Shown: positions 10,360 through 23,104, counted from the first letter of the stretch. The stretch: 64,000 nt of DNA from Prorocentrum cordatum (GCA_963575745.1 CAUYUJ010012213.1:12501-76500); one strand, 5' to 3'. The notes: generated by a model not told the origin, from the letters alone. Translations and numbers: made by a program.

Positions 10360-10466
10360 CAGCCGTCGACGAAACCAGCCCCGGCAAAACCAGCTGTCGG
10401 CGAAACCAGCCTCGGCCAAACCAGCCGTCGACGAAACCAGCCCCGGCGAAACCAGCTGTCGGCGAA
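10360..10466. repeat. 18-bp minisatellite
   Basis: Tandem units of the type GAAACCAGCCCCGGC / GAAACCAGCTGTCGGC. Opposite in orientation to the similar motifs at 9568-9650. Confidence 0.85.
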
Positions 10467-10841
10467 TCGATGATGGTGCTGACGACGATGGTGGTGGCGC
10501 CGCTGCTGCTACTGCTGCTGCTGCTGATGATAATGATGACGACGACGAAGAGGATGATTATGATGATGATGATGACGATGCTGATGATGATGATGATGAT
10601 GATGACGATGATGCCGCTGGTGATGATGCTGATGGTGATGATACTGATGATAATGATGCTGATGCTGATCATGATGATACTGATTGCAGATGATGATGCT
10701 GAGGATGATGGATAATTTAGATAATGAGGACGGGGACGGTGATGATGATGGTGATGACGATGGCGATGACAACGATGCTGATGATGCTGATACTGATGAC
10801 GACTACGAAAATGACGAATGACGATGTTTCGATGAAGACTC

Positions 10842-10875
<34 letters not shown>

Positions 10876-10965
10876 AACCATGACGACGATGCCGATGACG
10901 ATGATGATGCTGATGATGATGATGATCATGCTAATGATCATGATGCTAGCTAGATCCTGACGATT

Positions 10966-11027
<62 letters not shown>

Positions 11028-11612
11028 CAGGAGCATGATCATAGCGCTTGAGTTTGTTATCTTGATGCTGCTTTTTCGAATGTTGATGCATACGATGATG
11101 ATGATGGCGATGACGATGTCGATGAAGATGATGGTGCAGCTGATTCTAAGGATGACTTTGACGAGGTCTATTGTGATGATGGTAGTGATGATGATGGTGA
11201 TGCTGATGAAGATGACGATGTTGACGATGATGGCAATGTTGGTGATGGCGACGACGACGACGATGATGATGATGCTGACGATGACGATGACGATGACGAC
11301 GATGACGATGACGATGATGATGATGATGACGATGATGATGACGATGATGATGATGATGCTGACAACGGTGATGACGATTATGGTGGTGATGATGCCGCTG
11401 ACGACAATGATGATGATGCTCATGATGACGATTATGCTGCTGCTGCTGATGATGACGCTCATGCTGCTGCTGACGATGACGATGCCGATGACGACGACGA
11501 TCGTAATGGTAACGTTGATGACGATGATGCGCATGCGGATACTGTCGGTGGCGATGATTATTGAGATGATGCCGATTATGATGAGGATGAGGATGGTGAT
11601 GATGATGGCGAC

Positions 11613-11666
<54 letters not shown>

Positions 11667-11672
11667 ACTGAC

Positions 11673-11723
<51 letters not shown>

Positions 11724-12452
11724 GATGAAGATGCAAATGAAGATGATGGTGCTGATGCTGATGCTGATGATGATGGTGATGCTCGTGATGCTGATGAGAC
11801 TGGTGATGACTGTGCTGACGATGACGAGGCTGATGATGCTGTTGATGCTGATGTGGTGACTATGCTGACGATAATGATATTGATACTGACGATGAGGCTG
11901 ATGCCGAGAATGCTCACGCTGGTTCTTAAGATGATGGCGATGCTGATGATGACGATGCTGTTGTCGGCGATGACAATGGTTGATGGTGGTGACGACGATG
12001 CTGACGATACGATGCCGATGTTGATGATCACGAATTCGATGACGACGACGACGATGCCGATGACAACTCTGGTGGTGATGACGGCGTCACCGACGGCGAT
12101 TAGGATGATGATGATGACGATGTTACTGACGATACTGATGTTGGTGACGCTGATGCTGGTTGTCCTATGATGATGGCGGCGCTGACGACGATGATCATGA
12201 TGATTCTGATGATGAAGATGCTCATGGTCTGCTGATGGTTACGATGATGATGACGATGATGATGATGCTGATGATGATGGCGATGATGATGCTGACGCTG
12301 CTCAACGTGTCGATGATGATGCTGATCATGGTCGCGGCGGTGATTCTGATGATGTTGCCAATGCTGACGATGGCGACGAGGACGTTCGCGATGCTGATCA
12401 TGACGACGATCATGATGCAGGTGATACTATTGTTCAGGACGGTGATGATGAC

Positions 12453-12494
<42 letters not shown>

Positions 12495-13075
12495 ACTGGT
12501 AACCATGATGAAAAGGATGTGTTGGATGCCGATGATGACGATGTCAGCTGCGATGACGATGACGACGATGATGATGAGTATTGTGATGATGGTTGGGGTT
12601 ACGACGATGACACCGACGACGTCGGTGATGATGATGATGCTGATGATGGTGGTGGTGGTGGTGATAACGATGGCGATAGCGATACGATAACGACCACGAC
12701 GATGATGAGGACGACGGTGACGATGACGATGACGACGCTGATGACAATGGTGACGATCGCGATAACAATGGTGATGATGATGATATGATGATGTTGATGA
12801 TGCTGATGCTGATGCTGATGCTGCTGATGATGATGATTACGATGACGATGACGATGATGATGGTGATGATAATGATGATGATGATGATGATGATGGACAT
12901 GGTGATGCTGATGATTGTGATGATGAGGCTGGTGATGATCATTCTGATAAGGACGATTATGATGATGGCGATGACGATCATGATGACAATGAAGAGGAAG
13001 GGGATGGCAATGATGATTCTGATGATGATTCTGATAATGATGATGATGATGCTGATGATGATGCTGATGATGATG

Positions 13076-13107
<32 letters not shown>

Positions 13108-13290
13108 GATGCTGATGATGCTGATGATGATGATGGTGGTCACGATTGTGATGACGCTGATGCTGATGATGAGGATGGCGATGACGATTTCGATGCTGCT
13201 ACTGCTGATAATGATGCTGACCATTACGAGGAAGAATAATAATACGCCGCTTTTGGTGGTGGTGGTGGTAGCTACGATGAAGATGAAGAT
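10467..13290. repeat. 2.8-kb GAT/GAC-rich array
   Basis: Nearly continuous imperfect GAT/GAC/GCT trinucleotide repeat. Some sections would encode Asp-rich peptides on the plus strand and Ile- or His-rich peptides on the minus strand. All long frames follow from the three-base period, so no gene is called. Confidence 0.95.
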
Positions 13291-13299
13291 GAAGATTTC

Positions 13300-14194
13300 T
13301 TATTTTTGACTCTCCCTGGTGCAGGGTTTTGTTTGGCTTTGTTACCGGGTTCTAGTTCGATTGCCCAATCTACGGTCTCGGCTGTTCGTGTCGGTTTGGT
13401 TCTCCGCCATATTGCCACGTGATGAGTGTACGGTAGGGAACTTTGGCTAGCGCGGCGCGCCGTTGCTTCTGGCCTGCCACGCTTAACCACGTCCCGACCT
13501 GGTCCCAAGGCGTCAACTTGTCGAGCGTGTCTTAGCCTTTTTCTCCCCCCCCGCGAAGCGGGGCGACAGGCGATCCTCTTGCCAGGCATGCAGGTGTCGT
13601 CGGGGGGACGTCGTCGCGACACGCTGCACATTTTCAGCGTTTTCGCTCACCCATCACCTCCCTGCTCCTCCTCCGCTCCTGCTCCTCCTCACCCCTCGCC
13701 TCCCTCCTCTTCTTCTTCCTCCTCCTCCTCCTTGGGCAGGTGCCCTGTCCATGCCCCCCTCCCCCCCCCCACCGAAGAGCGGCCGAGGTCGGCCGGCCGA
13801 TGGCGCCGGCTGGGCCCAGCCCAGGGCGATGGCCATGCCCTCCTGCTCGGGCGCGATCCTGAACGACCACCTCGAGCGCGTCCTCCTGAGCGTGGTGCCG
13901 CGAGGGAGGGGCGGTCTCCTCCTTCGGCTCCTCCTCGCTTTCTCTTCCGTCCCTCCATCCCTCCGTCTTCTCCTCGATCCCCCTTGGTCCCCTCCTCGTC
14001 TCTCTCCTCCCCTCACTCCTGCTCCTCTTCCTGTCTGGAGGAGCGTGGAGGAGTCTGCAGGAGGCTGGCGCAGCGCATTCGGGAACCCCCCAAATAGCGA
14101 AATGCCTCCGCGTTGCTTGCCCTTCAATTCCGCTGGAGACCTGGGGAGAGCCTGGGGTCAGGGGCAACGTCATGGAGGGATAGGCTCAGGGGGG
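13300..14194. other. Gene-free stretch
   Basis: Mixed-composition sequence plus CTCCTC-rich pyrimidine tracts (13670-13740, 13915-14040). A GC-rich island at 13780-13900 reads through in several frames on both strands and cannot be assigned. Confidence 0.45.
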
Positions 14195-14370
14195 AACGCA
14201 TCGACCACCCCTTGCCGGTCGGTCGCCGATAGGCACCCAGTAGCCCTTCCCACTCGGGATTTTGCGGACTCGCTATTGGGTGCCTATCGCCGATGAGTCG
14301 GCAACGTGTCACCGATTCCAGGTCGATGTTTCCACCCTGAGCCGTTCCCCCCTGCCGTTCCCCCTCAGAA
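14195..14370. repeat. Foldback repeat, copy 1
   Basis: GTCGCCGATAGGCACCCAGT (from about 14220) faces GGGTGCCTATCGCCGATG (from about 14277) as an inverted repeat. The following CCGATTCCAGGTCGATGTTT and CGTTCCCCCTCA recur at about 33060-33126 next to another TATCGCCGAT hairpin, so this is a dispersed family. Confidence 0.7.
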
Positions 14371-15780
14371 ACGAGGAAACGTTAGGGGCGGATGGGGAAG
14401 GGGAGTTGGGGCAAGTTCTGTGGGCTCTCGGAGGCTCTCGGCGGCTTTCGAGTGGTTTCCGATGCTTTCTGAAGCTCCCAGGAGGGATAAAAGGAGGAGG
14501 AGGAGGAGGAGGAGATGAGGACCAGTGTAAACCTAGGACTCATCAGCGACGTTGGAATAAACCCTCCCTCCAAGCTCCCTCCTCATAGGCTCCTACATTG
14601 GTTCACTTCCACTGAGGGAAGTGCCCGGTCGGGAGAGAGCCGTTTGAGAATCCTGGAGCGTGCTAAGACACCATGCTCGACTCCAACGCTACGAATCAAC
14701 GTGACTGTCGCGTATTGGCGATTCTGAATCGTGTCAGAGCGCTGTTCCTGGCGCTAATCCACGTAACTGCTGCGCCCTAGAAATCTTGAATCGTTCCAGA
14801 ACATTTCTCTGGAACTTGAAGCATGAGACGCCGTGAAGCTTTTCATTTTGCAGACGAATGTGCGCGGCGCGACGGCGAGAGCCACATGTTGAAAAGGAGC
14901 CGCCCTCCATCAGTGAAGCGTTTGTTCTTTGTAAGCGACTGTGCGTGGCGCTATCACGAAATCCACATTTGGGAAGCGACCCGCCCTCCACTGTTGAAGC
15001 TGTTGCCAATCTATAAGCTTCAGGGTCATAAATGGTGAGGAAGTCTCAGGCGAAACGCCGGGCCCGCCCTTCCGACTGGCCTCGGGGAGTGACAGGGAGG
15101 AGTTTTCTGTAATTGGGAAAAAGAATTGAGGAGGAAGAGGATGATCAGGAGGAGGAGGGTGAGGAGGAGGGAGGAGACGGATGAGAGGAATTTAGAGGGC
15201 ATATGAAGCGAGAGGGGGGGAGTGTGATGCCCCTCCCTGGTCCCCGTGGCCGCTGCCGCTGTTCTCTCCCCCCCCGCTCCTCCTGCTACACCCTGCGACT
15301 CCTTCCTCCTCTCTCCCCGACGTCGTCCGCTGCTCCCTCCCGCTCCTGCTCCCGAGCGGGGTGCTCGGGCTGCGCGGACGCTCGAGCCCTGAGGGCGGCT
15401 GACCGCGAAGGCCTCTGGGCATACCCCGGGCGGTGCCCGCGGCGCGCCCTCTCCGCACGCGTGCCGCACCCGGCCGCATGCTCGGGCCGGTGCGGCCTGG
15501 CCGGTCCCCCTGCGCCGCTGCTGCGCCGCTGCTGCGCCGCTGCTGCGCCCTCCCGTGGGCTGCTCGCGGCCTCTCGGCCTCGGCCGGTCTCTCTCGCGGC
15601 CCCCCGGCCGCGGCCAGTCTCCCTGCTGCCGCTCCGCTCGGCTCTCCGCCGTGGTGTCGAGGTGGGCTCTCCGAGGAAGGGGCCTCGGCTTGGCCCGTGG
15701 CTGCCACCTGGGGCACGGGTCTTCGGGACCTCAGCGGGCGGTGCATCTGTACCCATCCGGGCCCTGGGGGAAGGGCCACT
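14371..15780. other. Gene-free stretch
   Basis: No supported gene. Two related segments around 14820-14900 and 14930-14990 (GTGCG..GGCG.GA, A..CCACAT.TTG.GAA, CCCTCCA) suggest a short tandem duplication. 15250-15700 is very GC-rich with repeated GCTGCGCCGCT and CGGCCTCGGCC. Confidence 0.4.
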
Positions 15781-15936
15781 GTAGGGGGCCGCACGCGAAC
15801 CCTGCCCCTACCCGCCACGGTTTCTGAGGGGGAGGGTGGGGTTCACTTCGCTTGGGAGCTCCCGAGCGAAGTGAACCCCACCCTCCCCCTCAGAAATCGT
15901 GGGGGGTAGGGGCAGGGTTCGCGTGCGGCCCCCTAC
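15781..15936. repeat. 156-bp near-perfect palindrome
   Basis: Two 78-base arms meet with no spacer at a GAGCTC centre (15858/15859) and differ at only three positions. It could form a long hairpin in RNA or a cruciform in DNA. No ORF, no flanking duplication seen. Confidence 0.9.
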
Positions 15937-16118
15937 AATTGTATCCCCGTCCCCCGCCTGCTGGGGTCCCCGAGGGCCGGTTCCATCAGGCGGCGGTTCC
16001 GAAGCAGATCCCAGTCTCTCGCCGTGGGCGGCGCGCGCCGAGGGGCGCGCACGGGCGGCGGCGGGAGTTTGTCGAGGCCCGGGCCGTCGTGGCAGAGGGC
16101 TGCCGAGAGCGGAAGGCG

Positions 16119-16291
16119 TAAAACGACGCGAAGAGCGGGACAAAATCGGATCGGGATAACTCGAAATCGCTGATAATCGGCGGGTTTGGAGGTTGTATTG
16201 GGCGCCGCGGCCGCTCCAGAGCGTTCCGGAACGCTCTGAGAGCGCTCCGGAACGCTCTGGAGCGATTTATCCCGATCCTAGCCCTGTTTTA
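16119..16291. mobile_element. 173-bp TA-flanked inverted-repeat element, copy 2
   Basis: Starts TAAAACGACGCGAAGAGCGG and ends CCTAGCCCTGTTTTA, with TA at both ends (16119-16120, 16290-16291). It has exactly the same length as 5502-5674, about 90% identity, and the same internal GCTCCAGAGCGTTCCGGAAC hairpin. Confidence 0.75.
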
Positions 16292-16750
16292 AGGCGGTGT
16301 TGGCCGATCGGGGACCTCTGGGGGGTTCCAGGCGGCTGCTTGCACAGCACCAGCTTCCGAACATGGATTTTTCCAGAGGGTGTCTCAAGCGAGAACGACG
16401 ATTTTGAGGGTCAGAGTTGTAGTAGCATCTTCGACTCATGGAGAGGAGGGTTCTGCTAGGGTCGCCCCCGGTGCCGGGGGGAGCTGGCGACCAAGAGTCT
16501 GGTTACAAAACAAACGAGAACTTGCCATATCAGCAAATAGCGCCCAGAAGCGCCCGCCCAGAAGCGCCCACTTGCGCCGAAGAGCGCTCAATGGGGCGCC
16601 CAGTAGCAGCCGATAGCGCCCACTAGGGCCATGCGAGGGAGATACATTCTGTCGGCTTTGCGCCCGGTTGGGGGCGCTATTCGGCGCCATATGGGGCCAC
16701 AACCAGCTTCTGGGAGCTGGTTTCTGGAGCCGTTTCAGCGCGACCCTGAT
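16292..16750. other. Gene-free stretch with TAGCGCCC motifs
   Basis: Several AGCGCCC / GAAGCGCCC copies between 16530 and 16625 face GGGGGCGCTATT at about 16671, giving a possible hairpin. No ORF is supported. Confidence 0.4.
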
Positions 16751-16756
16751 CAGGAT

Positions 16757-16778
16757 TTGCTTTTGTTGTTGTTGGTGG

Positions 16779-16825
<47 letters not shown>

Positions 16826-16916
16826 TTGATGTTGTTGTAGTTGTTGTTGTTGTTGTTGTTGCTGATGTTGTTGTTATTTTTAATGTTACTGTTGCTGTTG
16901 TTGTTGGTGGTGGCGG

Positions 16917-16999
<83 letters not shown>

Positions 17000-17000
17000 G

Positions 17001-17032
<32 letters not shown>

Positions 17033-17063
17033 GTGTTGTTGTTGTTGTTGTTGTTGCAGTTGT

Positions 17064-17119
<56 letters not shown>

Positions 17120-17133
17120 GTAGTCGTAGTCGT

Positions 17134-17226
<93 letters not shown>

Positions 17227-17240
17227 TGTTGTTGTTGTTG
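16757..17240. repeat. (TTG)n and (TAG)n microsatellite
   Basis: Almost pure TTG to about 17065, then TAG/TCG triplets to about 17225, then TTG again. The tail GAATTCTCATTTCTGAAGAA (17240-17259) resembles the start of the unit at 20880. Confidence 0.95.
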
Positions 17241-17649
17241 AATTCTCATTTCTGAAGAATAATTGTTGTTGATCCCCCCCACCGGTGCATACTGTTTTTT
17301 CTCAATCAAAGCGTGCCCCTCGACGCTGGCACCCTGTTTGTTGACAGGGAAAGTTTTCCTGCTCAAACTGGCCCCTTGGCCCCCGGGTTACAACAACAAC
17401 GGCTCCCGCCTGAGACTTCCTTACAATTTAGCCAGGACCCCCGCTCCCGCCGCCCGAGACTTCCTCGCATTTTATTCAGGAATCGCGCTCTCGCTTGGGA
17501 CTTCCTTACAATTTATTCAGGAATCGCTCTCCCGGCGCTCTGGAGTCGCGCGCTGGAGATTTGCTTGCAACTTGCTGAAGAATAGCCTTGCGTTAGAATT
17601 TCTTGCAATTTGCCTTTCAGCGCCGCGCTCCCGACACCCAGGCACACAG

Positions 17650-17925
17650 GAGTCGCGCCCGTTGTGGTCCCATGTGCATGCCCTTCGTGGCCCCGCTGTC
17701 GCTATTTGTGCCCCCCTCACTGTCCTACGTGGCCCAGTTGCTACCCTCAGTGGCCCCATAGTTGCTTTCTGTGGCCCCGCATTATCTGCACTTCGTGGCC
17801 CCCCGCTCGTTCGCGCTCTTCGTGGCCCCATACGCATTCCCTTCGTGTCCCCGCTGTCGCCCTTCGTGGCCTACTTCGTGCCCTTCGTGGCCCTGTTGTC
17901 GTTCTCTCTCGCTCTTGCTTTCGCT

Positions 17926-17961
<36 letters not shown>

Positions 17962-17970
17962 TGTCTTCGA

Positions 17971-18006
<36 letters not shown>

Positions 18007-18250
18007 GGTCGGTCCCCTGTCCGTCCTTCTTGGGGTCGGGTCGACGGTCCGCGGCCGCCCCGCCGATCAGCGCTGCCGCTGGCCAGGCCGACTGTCCGCG
18101 GCCGCCCCGCCGCTTGCCGGGGCCCGGCCTGCAGGGAGGAAAGGTATACCCCCTCAAAGGGGTTCGATCGAAGACGAAGAGGGCGGGTATCGAGGGTTCG
18201 GGAAATACGCGTTATTGGACACTCGAGCATATAAGGGCGAACGGTCTTAA
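17650..18250 (+). repeat. Left arm of a large inverted repeat
   Basis: Contains CTTCGTGGCCCCGCTGTCG-type tandem units, a (GTC)n run, then a unique block ending at about 18250 (GGGCGGGTATCGAGGGTTCG). The same elements appear in reverse complement and reverse order at 22815-23755. Confidence 0.8.
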
Positions 18251-18254
18251 CAGT

Positions 18255-18257
18255 AGT

Positions 18258-18323
<66 letters not shown>

Positions 18324-18370
18324 GGTGTTGGTGTTGTTGTTGGTGTTGTTGTTGTTGTTGTTGTGGTTGT

Positions 18371-18402
<32 letters not shown>
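18255..18402. repeat. (TTG)n microsatellite
   Basis: TTG repeat with few interruptions immediately before the repeated unit that starts AACATTATTACTTCTAAA. The same TTG-then-unit junction is seen at 20880 and 21660. Confidence 0.95.
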
Positions 18403-19155
18403 AACATTATTACTTCTAAATAATATTTATTGTTGGGACCCCTGGTGCACGACCCCCCCGCCGCGCCTAGGCCGCAGCCACATTTTCATCATTTTCGTGA
18501 GGAAGTCTCAGGCAAAACGGGTTGGTCCGGATCCGGTTGTTTTGTTACGGCCCGCTTTCCCTTGCAAAAAATAAGCTAAAGTGGACATTTCTTGTTCTAA
18601 CATAACCAAACTTCAAGAATCCCTTGCAAAAAATAAGGTAAAGTGGACATTCGCGCGCGCAAGACGAAATCCTTCCAAAACCTTAGTTTTCGTAGCGATT
18701 TTAACATAAAAACATCAAAAAAACATTTTTTTTAATTGTCAAAATTTCATCCCGCGCGCTCTTGCGGATTCGTAGGAAACCCAACACTTTTTAACATTTC
18801 TGTCAAACGGGCTTTTGCGAGCAACTTTTTCGAACTTCTGCAACAACGGTTGCGCACCTGCCAGGGCCATCATCCCTGTCAAATAATACCATGCGGGACA
18901 CATTCGTTTTTTCTTCGCGCGCGCACGCCGTCGTCGTCGGCCGCGGGGCCCTGAATAGTAGCCACGGTCGTCCGCATGCCACGAAGTGAAGTGTCCGAAC
19001 GTCATAGGGCGGGAAGCTGGGTGTGGGTGGTGGCGAAGAGTCGTTTGGAAATTTGGTAGAGCTTGAACCGGCCCCCCCACAAAGTGGGGGTATTGCCCGC
19101 CTCCTATGAAAACCCTGGCACTGTTGAGAACGGAGTGTCCCCACGTGCTAGTAAT
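18403..19155 (+). repeat. Long direct repeat unit, copy A
   Basis: About 750 bases running from AACATTATTACTTCTAAA to CACGTGCTAGTAATTGTTG. It aligns nearly base for base with 20880-21643 and in its outer parts with 21660-22641. It holds no convincing ORF, and the AT-rich portion (18550-18800) is unlike the surrounding DNA. Confidence 0.9.
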
Positions 19156-19199
19156 TGTTGTTGTTGTTGTTGCTGTTGTTGTTGTTGTTGTTGTTGTTG

Positions 19200-19235
<36 letters not shown>

Positions 19236-19470
19236 TTGTTGTTAATGTAGCTGCTGCTGTTGTTGTTGTGGTTGATGTTGTTGTTGCTGTTGTTGTTGTT
19301 GGTGTTGTTGTTGGTGGTGGCGTTATTATGGTTGTTGTAGTTATTGTTTGTCAGTGTTGTTGTGCCGTTGTCGTTGTCGTCGTTGTTGTTTGTTGTTTGT
19401 TGTTGATTGCTGGTTGTTGTTTGTTTGTTGTTTGTTGTTTGTTGCTTGTTGTTGTAGTGTTGCTGTTGTT
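19156..19470. repeat. (TTG/TGC)n microsatellite
   Basis: TTG and TGC triplets following copy A, degenerating into GTTTGTTGTTTG. Confidence 0.9.
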
Positions 19471-19595
19471 TTGTTGCTGTTTTATCCGTACGGGCTTCGC
19501 TCCATGCTGCTGGCCCCCTTCCTCGGATAATGGGATATGCAAAAGCTAAATCATGAGGTCTGGGCGCCGCCGTGAAGCAGTGTCGGAACCTGTTT

Positions 19596-20430
19596 GTTTT
19601 TTGACCCTGGCTCCGCCGATGTGCGTGAGGGGCGCAACCGAATTTCAGGAATGTTGCAAATCCCATGTGTTTTTGGACCCTGACCCCGCCGATTTGCGTG
19701 AGAGTGTGTTGCCGAATTTTAGAAATGTAGTGTTTTTGGACCCTGACCCCGCCGATCTGCGTGAGGGGTGCCACCACATTGCAGAAATGTGGCAAATCCC
19801 ATGTGTTGTTTGACCCTGGCCCCGCCGATCTGTGTGAGGGGTGCCAACGAATTTCAAAACATGTGGCAAATCCCATGTGTTTTTGGACCCTGACCCTGTC
19901 GATCCGCTTGAGGGGCGCCCCCGAATTTCAGACATGTTGAGAGTCCCCTAGGTTTTCGGACCCTGACCCCGCCGATCTGCGTGTGTTGTCGAATTTCAGA
20001 AATGTGGCAAATCCAATGTTTTTTGGGACCCTGACCCCGCCGATCTGCGTGAGGGGTGCCACCGAATGTTAGACATGTGGCAAATCCAAAATGTGTTTGG
20101 ACCCTGACCCCGCCGATCTGCGTGAGGGGTGCCACCGAATTTCAGAAATGTGGCAAATCCAATATGTCTTTGCACCCTGACCCAGCCGATCTGCGTGAGG
20201 GGTGCCACCGAATGTTAGACATGTGGCAAATCCCATGTGTTTTTGGACCCTGACCCCGCCGATCTGCGTGAGGGGTGCCACCGAATTTCAGACACGTGGC
20301 AAATTCCAACGTTTTTGGACCCTGACCCCGCCGATCTGCGTGAGGGGTGCCGCCTAATTTCAGAAATGTGGCAAGTCCAATGTGTTTTTGGACCCTGACC
20401 CCGCCGGTCTGCGTGAGGGGTGTAAATTTT
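19596..20430. repeat. ~70-bp tandem array
   Basis: About twelve units of 65-77 bases. Each contains GGACCCTGACCCCGCCGATC, TGCGTGAGGGGTGCCACC and GAATTTCAGAAATGTGGCAA. Minus-strand frames read through the array with a repeated peptide. Length variation among units and absence of flanking ORF context argue for a satellite. Confidence 0.9.
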
Positions 20431-20629
20431 TAGTCGCCCCAGCAATTCAGAGCACACGCTCAGGGCGTGCTACACCTGCCTGTTTGGGCCTCCCCCCCCT
20501 CGCGCGGTCCATCAACAAGGAACAGTAAGCAGCAAGAAGCAGAACTGTAACAGTGGAAACTGGAAGCTGCAACTGGTACAGGAAACTGCGAACCTTCGCC
20601 CTGCAGCCTGGTGGCCCCACAAGGGGGCG

Positions 20630-20879
20630 GCGGATTGTTGTTGCTGTTGTTGTTGCTGTTGGTGTTGTTGCGCTGTTGTTGTGGTCGTTGTGGTTGTTGT
20701 TGATGATGCTGCTGCTGATGATGATTATGATGATGATGATGATGATGATGATGAGGCGGTTGTTGTTGTTGTGGTTGTGATTGTAGTAAGTCATCGTACT
20801 GTTGTTGCTACTGTCGCTGTTGTTGTTGCTGTCGCTGCTGCTGTTGTTGTTGTTGTTGTTGTTGCTGTTGTTGTTGTTG
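20630..20879. repeat. (TTG)n / (GAT)n microsatellite
   Basis: TTG/TGC triplets interrupted by a GATGAT run (20700-20755), ending at the start of copy B. Confidence 0.9.
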
Positions 20880-21643
20880 AACATTATTACTTCTAAAGAA
20901 TAATTATTGTTGGGGTCCCTGGTGCACGACCCCCCCGCCGCGCCTAGGCCGCAGCCACATTTTCATCATTTTCGTAAGGAAGTCTCAGGCAAAACGGGGG
21001 AGTCCGGATCCGGTTGTGTTGTTACGATCGGTTTTCCCTTTCAAAGAATAAGCTAAAGTGGGCATTTCTTGGTCTAACATAACCAAACTTCAAGAATCCC
21101 TTGCAAACAATAAGGTAAAGTGGACATTCGCGCGCGCAAAACGAAATCCTTCCAAAACCTTAGTTTTCGTAGCGATTTTAACATAAAAACATCAAACAAC
21201 CAATGGTTTTTCAAAAAAACATATGTCAAAAATTCATCCCGCGCGCTCTTGCGGATTCGTAGGAAACCCAACACTTTTTAATCATTTCTGTCAATGGGCT
21301 TTTGCGAGCAACTTTTTCGAACTTCTGCAACAACGGTTGCGCACCTGCCAGGACCATCATCCCTGTCAAATAATACCATGCGGGACACATTCGTTTTTTC
21401 ACTGCGCGCGCACGCCGTCGTCGTCGGCCGCGGGGCCCTGAATAGTAGCCACGGTCGTCCGCATGCCACGAAGTGAAGTGTCCGAACGTCATAGGGCGGG
21501 AAGCTGGGTGTGGGTGGTGGCGAAGAGTCGTTTGGAAATTTGGTAGAGCTTGAACCGGCCCCCCCACAAAGTGGGGGTATTGCCCGCCTCCTATGAAAAC
21601 CCTGGCACTGGTGAGAACGGAGTGTCCCCACGTGCTAGTAATT
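20880..21643 (+). repeat. Long direct repeat unit, copy B
   Basis: Near-identical to copy A (18403-19155) through its whole length, including the closing CACGTGCTAGTAATTGTTG and the TTG tail that leads directly into copy C. Confidence 0.9.
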
Positions 21644-21659
21644 GTTGTTGTTGTTGTTG

Positions 21660-22641
21660 AACATTATTACTTCTAAAGAATAATTATTGTTGGGACCCCT
21701 GGTGCGCGACCCCCCTCCAAAACCTAGGCCGCAGCTACATTTTCATCATTTTTTAGCGAAAGCTTCAGAAAAGTGAATTATTACCGGATCCGGTTGTTTT
21801 GTTGTACTCCGTTTTCCCTTGCAAAAAACACTATAAAATGAAAATTCTTGTTCTTACTTGATCAAATTGCAAGAATCCCTTGCAAAAAATAAGGTAAAGT
21901 GGACATTCGTGCGCGCAAGACGAAATCCTTCCAAAACCTTAGGTTTCGTAACGATTTTAACATAAAAACATCAAAAACCCAATGGTTTTTTAAGAAAAAA
22001 TTGTCAAAATGTTCTTCCGCGCGCTCTTGCGGATTCGTAGGAAAACCAACACTTTTTAAACAATTCTGTCAAACGGGCTTTTGCGAGCAACTTTTTCGAA
22101 CTTCTGCGACAACGTTTGCGCACCTGCCAGGGCCATCATCCCTGTCAAATAATACCATGCGGGACACATTCGTTTTTTCTTCGCGCGCGCACGCCGAAAT
22201 CTCCAAAAATCATTGGGTTTTTAAGAATTTTAGCACCGCGCATCATAAAATCACACGAATCGCACCGTAGCTCTCCTCTGGCTCTCTGTCTTGCTCTCTC
22301 TCTCTCTCTCTCTCTGTCTCTCTGTCTTGCTCTCTCTCTCTCTCTGTCTTGCTCTCATATCATGCGCAACAAATGCACGATGCGGGGCACATGCGGGGCC
22401 CAAACAAGTGATTAACCTCTGCGGGTGTGTACTCCACGCCAGTGTAGTATCCACGATCGTCCGCGCGCCACGAAGTGAAGTGTCCTGACGTCATAGGGCG
22501 GGAAGCTGGGTGTGGGTGGTTCCCGAGAGTCGTGTGGATGTTTGGTAGAGCTTGCATTGCCCCCCCACGAAGTGGGGGTATTGGCTGGCGTCGCATGAAA
22601 ACCCTGGCACTGGGGAGAACACTGAGCGTTCGGGTAAAATG
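21660..22641 (+). repeat. Long direct repeat unit, copy C
   Basis: Same start (AACATTATTACTTCTAAA) and same closing part (GGGCGGGAAGCTGGGTGTGG, AAAACCCTGGCACTG) as A and B. It is more diverged and carries about 240 extra bases (22195-22440) with a CT microsatellite at 22274-22360. Confidence 0.85.
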
Positions 22642-22814
22642 ATTGTTGTTGTTGTTGTTGTTGTTGTTGCTGTTGTTGTGGTTGTTGTTGCTGATGCTGA
22701 TGCTTGTTGTTGTTATCGATGAAGAGGGGCTGACCACGGCCCCCGGGCGCGCCCCCCAACAACAACAGCGATGACAGCCACAACAACAGCTCTAAAAACA
22801 AAAACAACACTCAG

Positions 22815-23045
22815 TTTACAACTGTTCGCTCTTATCTGCTCGAGTGTCATTCAACGCGTATTTCCCGAACCCTCGATACCCGCCCTCTTCGTCTTCGATC
22901 GTAACCCCCTTTGGGGCGCATATCTTTCTTCCCTGCAGGCCGGGGCCCGGCAAGCGGCGGGGCGGCCGCGTGCCGTCGGCGCTGGCCAGCGGCAGCGCTG
23001 ACCGGCGGCAGTCCGACCCTTTGAGGGACGGACAGGGGACCGACC

Positions 23046-23104
<59 letters not shown>

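Noticed and set aside
10966-11859. Met-, Ile- or His-homopolymer ORFs in GAT arrays
   Set aside because: Three-base periodicity keeps all frames open; there is no unique coding sequence.
13780-13900. GC-rich island resembling an exon
   Set aside because: Equally plausible peptides in two minus-strand and one plus-strand frame; nothing decides between them.
19596-20430. Possible CRISPR-like array
   Set aside because: Units are continuous tandem copies with no unique spacers, in a eukaryotic context.
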